The translations under genes and the position numbers were made by a program. DNA of 46,913 nucleotides from positions 1-46,913 of the forward strand of contig CANRWW010000021.1 of assembly GCA_947643665.1 (NCBI GenBank), written 5' to 3'. The stretch's first letter is position 1. Each line of letters opens with the position of its first letter. The stretch is from an uncultured Porphyromonadaceae bacterium (lineage in GTDB: Bacteria; Bacteroidota; Bacteroidia; Bacteroidales; Muribaculaceae). The notes below the pieces were generated by a model. The model saw nothing but the letters and a program-made list of their open reading frames with translations. It did not search any database and was not told the origin of the DNA. Shown here piece by piece: positions 42,747 through 46,913 of the stretch.

Positions 42747-44021
42747 TTATTTCATCAGATCCTGCCCAATGTCGCGACGGAAATATGAATCACTGAAATT
42801 TACATGAGATGCGGCATCATAGCTGCGTGAAAGAGCTTCCGGGATGTTTTCGCCATAAGATGTCAATGCTATCACACGTCCGCCTGAGGTAAGCAGACGC
42901 CCGTCGGCGTCAAGCCTGGTACCCGCATGGAAAGGAATTGTGTCGCTTACATGTTCAAGGCCGGTAATCTCAATCCCTTTCTGATAGGAACCGGGATAGC
43001 CTCCCGATACCATCATCACTGTCACTGCCGTGCGGGGATCTATTTCCAAGGGTATATCGCCAAGATTTCCCTCAGCGGCCTTTCTCATCAGCTCCACCAT
43101 GTCGGACTTAATGCGTGGCATCACCACTTCCGTCTCAGGATCCCCCATACGCACGTTGTATTCTATCACCATCGGTTCACCATCCACGTTGATAAGGCCG
43201 AGGAAAATGAAACCACGGTAGTCTATACCTCGTTTTTCCAGTCCCTCTACTGTGGGTCTTATTATGCGTTCCTCAACTTTTTCCATAAACGCCTCATCGG
43301 CAAACGGAACGGGACTTACGGCACCCATGCCTCCGGTATTCAAGCCGGTATCCCCCTCTCCGATACGCTTATAATCTTTGGCAACGGGAAGAATACGGTA
43401 ACCTCCATGACTGTCCGTAAGCACAAAAACGGAACATTCTATACCCTTCAGGAACTCTTCGATCACCACCGTAGCTGAACTTGCTCCAAACATTCCGGAA
43501 AGCATCTCCTTAAGTTCACGTTTTGCCTCGTCCAGATCATCAATAATAAGCACACCCTTGCCGGCTGCAAGTCCATCGGCTTTAAGGACATAAGGCGGAC
43601 GAAGCTCTTCAAGGAAACGGAAACCCTCCTCTATCGTGTCAAGTGTGAACGAGCGGTAACGGGCTGTAGGGATGCCATATTCTGTCATAAACTCTTTGGC
43701 AAAATCCTTGCTGCCTTCAAGGCGTGCTCCCTGCTGTGACGGACCAACGACCAGAAGTTCCGGCATGGCATCACGGAAATAGTCTGTTATCCCTGCTACC
43801 AGAGGATCCTCATTGCCAACCACAAGCAACCCAATGCCATTTTCTTTTACAAATGCCTGAATCGCAGGGAAGTCAAGCGGGGAAAGAGACACGTTTGTAC
43901 CATAAGCGCCTGTGCCTCCGTTGCCCGGGGCAATGAAAAGGCTGTCACAAAGTGGACTTTGGGATATTTTCCATGCCAGAGCGCTTTCACGGCCTCCGGA
44001 GCCTAGAAGGAGAATGTTCAT
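42747..44021 (-). CDS. purD: Phosphoribosylamine-glycine ligase
   Basis: Second step of de novo purine synthesis, ATP-dependent joining of glycine to phosphoribosylamine. From ATG 44021 ([19 protein letters not shown]) it has 424 residues, the normal size; an upstream in-frame Met at 44042 gives seven extra residues that do not fit. The ATP-grasp parts are present: [63 protein letters not shown] and [19 protein letters not shown]. The rlmL-like gene ends 63 bp upstream on the same strand. The window also holds purN, though at a distance. Confidence 0.96.
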   Translation of the reverse strand: MNILLLGSGGRESALAWKISQSPLCDSLFIAPGNGGTGAYGTNVSLSPLDFPAIQAFVKENGIGLLVVGNEDPLVAGITDYFRDAMPELLVVGPSQQGARLEGSKDFAKEFMTEYGIPTARYRSFTLDTIEEGFRFLEELRPPYVLKADGLAAGKGVLIIDDLDEAKRELKEMLSGMFGASSATVVIEEFLKGIECSVFVLTDSHGGYRILPVAKDYKRIGEGDTGLNTGGMGAVSPVPFADEAFMEKVEERIIRPTVEGLEKRGIDYRGFIFLGLINVDGEPMVIEYNVRMGDPETEVVMPRIKSDMVELMRKAAEGNLGDIPLEIDPRTAVTVMMVSGGYPGSYQKGIEITGLEHVSDTIPFHAGTRLDADGRLLTSGGRVIALTSYGENIPEALSRSYDAASHVNFSDSYFRRDIGQDLMK

Positions 44022-44084
44022 ATCGGTTAAGTAACTGTTCAAAAATTATTTAAATCGGTCTTGATTGAATGATGCGGAGGAAAA

Positions 44085-45713
44085 TTACTTTTCCTTGCGT
44101 CTACGCATCGGGGGAAGTGAAGGCTGTTTGCCCGTTATGCTGCGGAGAGCTTCCTCACTGCGGCGTGCCGCGAAAGGATTCTCACTTGGCTCCTGACGTT
44201 GCGTTGGAAAACTCCGTTTCTGCGGTGCTTCATTTCTGTCGTCGCGGAATTTCCTGAAACCTCCGGGACGTTCATCACGGCGGTTGTCGCGGCGATCGCG
44301 GTCGTCACGACGGTCATCCCTTCCGGAAGCGAACTTGCCAAAGGATTTCCCTCCAGGACGGTAACGTTCCTCAAGTTTATTGCGGGGTTCTTTTGCCTTG
44401 TATTCCCGACGTTCCCGGCGTTTGTCTGAAAAGTCGCGCTCACCTTTTCTTGACGCTCCGTCGCGACGGAAATCGCGACGTGCTTTTCCGAATTCCTTTT
44501 TCCTGTCGGCACGTTTCTCAGCTTTCTTGTCGTCAATCTCACGGAGACGGTTGCCTTCACGCCTGAAACTCTTGTAATCTCCCTCAAATATGATATATTC
44601 CCTTAGTTCACACTCAATTGAACCGTTAAGGATAGGTATCTTCTCGCTCGGAGCAAGGCCGATTTTATTGACAAACTCGTTTTTAGCAGCGATGATCCAA
44701 GCATGATACCCCTTGAAAATGTTTTTCAACTTGCTCCCTATAAGGGCGTACAGATCCTCCATGTTCTCGGCGGTTATGCGCTCTCCATAAGGGGGATTGG
44801 TAATCATCACGCCATCGGCCGGGGCATCAAACCACTCGCTTAACGGCTTGGTCTGAAGCTCTATCATGCGTCCGACGCCCGCACTGCGAATGTTTCGCGA
44901 CGCGATCTCCACCGCTTTTGGCGATATATCGGCGCCATATATCTTATGGGTAAATTCCCGTTCACCGGAATCGTCGTTGTAGAGGTGGTCAAAAAGTTCG
45001 GGATTGAAATCCTTCCAATTCTCGAAAGAATAATGCTTGCGGTAGATGCCGGGATTGATATTCGCAGCTATCAGTGCGGCTTCAATAAGGAATGTTCCCG
45101 ATCCGCACATCGGATCAACCAGCGGACTGTCGCCACGCCAGCCGCTACGGAGGATAATTCCGGCGGCAAGCACTTCGTTGATGGGCGCTTCTGTCTGTGC
45201 CACGCGGTAACCGCGCTTATGCAGGCTCTCTCCCGACGAATCCAGGGATAGCGTGACATCTTCACCTGCAATGTGCACGTTGATCATCACATCTGCATCC
45301 TGCAGGCGCACCCCCGGACGCTTGTCTGCACCATAACGGTCCTTGAACCAGTCAACAATGGCATCTTTGACCCGATATGTGACAAAACGCGAATGTGTGA
45401 ACTCGTCGCTGAATGCCACCGTATCAATTGAAAAAGTGCTTCCTACCGACATCAACTCACCCCAGTTGAATTCCTTGGCATGTTCGTAAAGTTCATCCGT
45501 ATTACGGGCAGTGAACTTATATATCGGTTTCAATATGCGCAAAGCGGTACGGCAACATAGATTTGCCTTATACAGCATCTCGAGGTCCCCTTCGAATGAA
45601 ACCATTCTTCTACCGGGCTCAACATTAATGGCCCCGAGGTTGCGCAATTCCTCAGCGAGAACATCTTCCAGCCCTTGGAAGGTTTTAGCCACCATTTCAA
45701 AATTTTCAGTCAT
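44085..45713 (-). CDS. RlmL-like THUMP/N2-guanine RNA methyltransferase with charged tail
   Basis: Class I SAM-dependent RNA methyltransferase, likely modifying 23S rRNA. Residues about 5-165 hold the ferredoxin-like and THUMP parts (TFQGLEDVLAEELRNLGA, VMINVHIAGEDVTLSLD). The Rossmann methyltransferase domain (about 165-380) has DPMCGSGTFLIEAAL as SAM loop and NPPYGERI as catalytic motif. From about 385 to 542 there is an unusual low-complexity tail rich in Arg, Lys, Asp and Glu with repeated RRD/DRRD units (RDDRRDDRDRRDNRRDE). It lacks the second RlmK methyltransferase of the E. coli protein. A TAATTTTG -7 box (45748-45741) precedes it. Confidence 0.9.
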   Translation of the reverse strand: MTENFEMVAKTFQGLEDVLAEELRNLGAINVEPGRRMVSFEGDLEMLYKANLCCRTALRILKPIYKFTARNTDELYEHAKEFNWGELMSVGSTFSIDTVAFSDEFTHSRFVTYRVKDAIVDWFKDRYGADKRPGVRLQDADVMINVHIAGEDVTLSLDSSGESLHKRGYRVAQTEAPINEVLAAGIILRSGWRGDSPLVDPMCGSGTFLIEAALIAANINPGIYRKHYSFENWKDFNPELFDHLYNDDSGEREFTHKIYGADISPKAVEIASRNIRSAGVGRMIELQTKPLSEWFDAPADGVMITNPPYGERITAENMEDLYALIGSKLKNIFKGYHAWIIAAKNEFVNKIGLAPSEKIPILNGSIECELREYIIFEGDYKSFRREGNRLREIDDKKAEKRADRKKEFGKARRDFRRDGASRKGERDFSDKRRERREYKAKEPRNKLEERYRPGGKSFGKFASGRDDRRDDRDRRDNRRDERPGGFRKFRDDRNEAPQKRSFPTQRQEPSENPFAARRSEEALRSITGKQPSLPPMRRRKEK

Positions 45714-45740
45714 TGTCTGTAACAGCTACTGTTTCGGGTA

Positions 45741-45748
45741 CAAAATTA
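45741..45748 (-). promoter_or_regulatory. -7 box for the rlmL-like gene
   Basis: CAAAATTA on the plus strand reads TAATTTTG on the minus strand, 27 bp before the ATG. No TTTG at standard spacing; the nearest (45764-45761) is only 12 bp away. Confidence 0.45.
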
Positions 45749-45785
45749 CTAAAATTTTTCCAAACAGCGGGAATCGTGGAGTATG

Positions 45786-46742
45786 TTACTTGCTCCTTAC
45801 GGCCTTAACTATGTCTTCCGAAGATATCCGCATCACCGGCACGGAATCACCGGTAAAGCTGACAGTGGAGATGTACATCTCGCGAGGATGGACGGTGCCG
45901 GGGCGCTTGTGTGCATGGAATACTATGCGCAGGTTGCCTTCCTTGTCATGGAACATGGCGCTGTGGCCCACTCCTTCAAGACGTCCATATTTTTCCGTGA
46001 CGGGGAACTGGAAAACAGGATTGGCATCATATTTTGTCCATGGTCCCATAGGAGATGATGCCGTGGCAACCCCGATACCGTATTCCGGGCAAGTGTAACC
46101 GTTGCCTGAGTAGGTCATGTAATACGTGTCGCCGTGGCGGGTGACAAACGATCCTTCGTTCACTCCTTCAAATTCCCATTTCTGGCTCTGTTTTATACAT
46201 GGACGGAGTGTGGACGGTTTTATGGTCATAAGGTCCGGTTCAAGCTCTGCCACCCATATGTTCAACCCATCGTTGAAACGGTCGAAATACAGATATGGCG
46301 TACCATCGCTGTCTATGAAAAGCGAATTGTCAATGGCTTTTTCGGATGTGAACATGGGCACTTGATCCTTCTGCACAAATGGTCCTCGGGGTGAATTGCC
46401 TTCCGCCACGCAGATATGCTCGTCAGCGCTATAATACATCATGTAACGGTCACCGACACGGTAGACTTCCGGTGCCCAGAACCATCTATCGGCATATGAA
46501 TCTTTTTTATCAAGAGCCAAACCGGCGTGCGACCAATGTTTCAGGTCCGACGAGGTGAAGACCTCAATCCCGCGGTTTCCCATAGTGCCGTAAGCATAAT
46601 ATGTATCCCCGTCAAGAAGTATAAACGGATCGGCAAACTCCACACCGCACTCTTCTGCCACTGTGGCATCCTTCGACAAACATAAGGGAGCCGCGGACAG
46701 GCAGAAAACCACACCTAATATTTTCAGACTCATAAGCGCCAT
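45786..46742 (-). CDS. Secreted glycoside hydrolase family 43 protein
   Basis: A 318-residue exported five-bladed beta-propeller enzyme. The signal peptide runs to about residue 23. The three catalytic acids expected for GH43 can be seen: base Asp38 in EFADPFILLDGDTYYAYG, the Asp of AIDNSLFID as pKa modulator and the Glu of GVNEGSFVTRHGDTYY as acid. RWFWAPEVYRVGDRYMMYYS is the classic second blade. GH43 enzymes remove arabinofuranose, xylose or galactose from plant or host glycans; the subfamily cannot be fixed by eye. The second Met (residue 4) is an equally good start. A TACCTTTA box lies at 46769-46762. Confidence 0.92.
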   Translation of the reverse strand: MALMSLKILGVVFCLSAAPLCLSKDATVAEECGVEFADPFILLDGDTYYAYGTMGNRGIEVFTSSDLKHWSHAGLALDKKDSYADRWFWAPEVYRVGDRYMMYYSADEHICVAEGNSPRGPFVQKDQVPMFTSEKAIDNSLFIDSDGTPYLYFDRFNDGLNIWVAELEPDLMTIKPSTLRPCIKQSQKWEFEGVNEGSFVTRHGDTYYMTYSGNGYTCPEYGIGVATASSPMGPWTKYDANPVFQFPVTEKYGRLEGVGHSAMFHDKEGNLRIVFHAHKRPGTVHPREMYISTVSFTGDSVPVMRISSEDIVKAVRSK

Positions 46743-46761
46743 ATAATCTTCAAAATTTCTG

Positions 46762-46769
46762 TAAAGGTA
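46762..46769 (-). promoter_or_regulatory. TACCTTTA -7 variant before the GH43 gene
   Basis: TAAAGGTA on the plus strand reads TACCTTTA on the minus strand, 20 bp before the ATG at 46742. It shares the flank GTACCTTTAC with the box before the GH99-like gene. Confidence 0.4.
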
Positions 46770-46792
46770 CAGCTTTTATAAGAAAAAGAACA

Positions 46793-46824
46793 GCCGCACG
46801 ACATGTTATTAAACAGCGTGCGGC
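46793..46824 (-). terminator. Hairpin with T-rich tail on the minus strand
   Basis: GCCGCACG (46793-46800) and CGTGCGGC (46817-46824) pair perfectly. On the minus strand the hairpin is followed by TGTTCTTTTTCTT, so it reads as an intrinsic terminator for a minus-strand gene lying beyond the window. The remaining 46825-46913 holds a TAAATTTG box (46904-46911, plus strand) but no gene I can support. Confidence 0.6.
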
Positions 46825-46913
46825 CTATCAACAAAATAAACTCAAAAATTATGAAAAAGCGGCTCAAATCGAAATGCCGGTGCATGAATTTTTGGAAAAG
46901 TGTTAAATTTGCG

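Noticed and set aside
46851-46913. Start of a plus-strand gene (MKKRLKSKC...) running off the window
   Set aside because: Only 21 codons are visible, they show no signal or family motif, and a -7 box lies inside the frame.
1-46913. tRNA, rRNA, CRISPR arrays, insertion sequences or prophage genes
   Set aside because: I looked through the intergenic gaps on both strands and saw no cloverleaf with CCA-type end, no spaced direct repeats of CRISPR size and no transposase or integrase reading frame.

Overview
The window looks like chromosomal DNA of a gut Bacteroidota, most likely order Bacteroidales and close to Muribaculaceae (inference, no 16S present). The signs are promoters of the Bacteroidota type (TTTG, about 20 bp, TAnnTTTG) in front of many genes, few Shine-Dalgarno sequences, a BspA-type leucine-rich repeat protein with a C-terminal secretion-like domain, TonB-linked outer membrane proteins, secreted glycoside hydrolases and a Bacteroidetes-type tryptophanase. 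No rRNA, tRNA, CRISPR array, transposase or integrase is visible.

Layout. 1-365: decayed DUF1848 gene. 366-5426: an unknown membrane-anchored protein, then tryptophanase divergent from an AspT/YidE-type transporter. 5582-7812: ahpC and ahpF (peroxide defence) with an intrinsic terminator between them. 7975-14927, all minus: a carboxypeptidase-regulatory-domain protein, a cytoplasmic GH13 amylase, an MsrAB repair enzyme, a SPFH/NfeD membrane pair and a DUF418 membrane protein. 15204-17393: the surface LRR protein. 17542-21501: a TonB receptor and His-rich exported protein divergent from a urea transporter, a possible metal/urea module. 21476-24730: an FprA flavodiiron protein divergent from a stand-alone PAS protein, then an MscS channel. 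24715-25854: a PurN-acetyltransferase fusion. 26088-27014: a DUF3791/DUF3990/small-partner trio with ATGA overlaps whose middle gene is frameshifted. 27109-29402: a frameshifted outer membrane beta-barrel gene. 29574-34881: esterase, argS, a BI-1 family protein, a lipoprotein and a GT10 fucosyltransferase. 34897-46742, all minus: RluA-type pseudouridine synthase, topA, a GH99-like secreted protein, pdxB, a polytopic membrane protein, purD, an RlmL-like methyltransferase and a GH43.

The window mixes housekeeping (argS, topA, purN, purD, pdxB, RNA modification), oxidative and nitrosative defence (AhpCF, MsrAB, FprA), and envelope or glycan functions (LRR protein, TonB proteins, GH13/GH43/GH99-like, esterase, fucosyltransferase). 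The observations most worth a second look are the disrupted ART-like toxin trio (26088-27014), two copies of an inverted octamer-repeat element around one membrane gene (41553-41638 and 42656-42726), the PurN-GNAT fusion, the urea/His-rich/TonB module with face-to-face promoters, and a promoter-plus-terminator leader ahead of argS. Three genes look broken by a single missing base each, so either decay or a draft-quality assembly should be considered.
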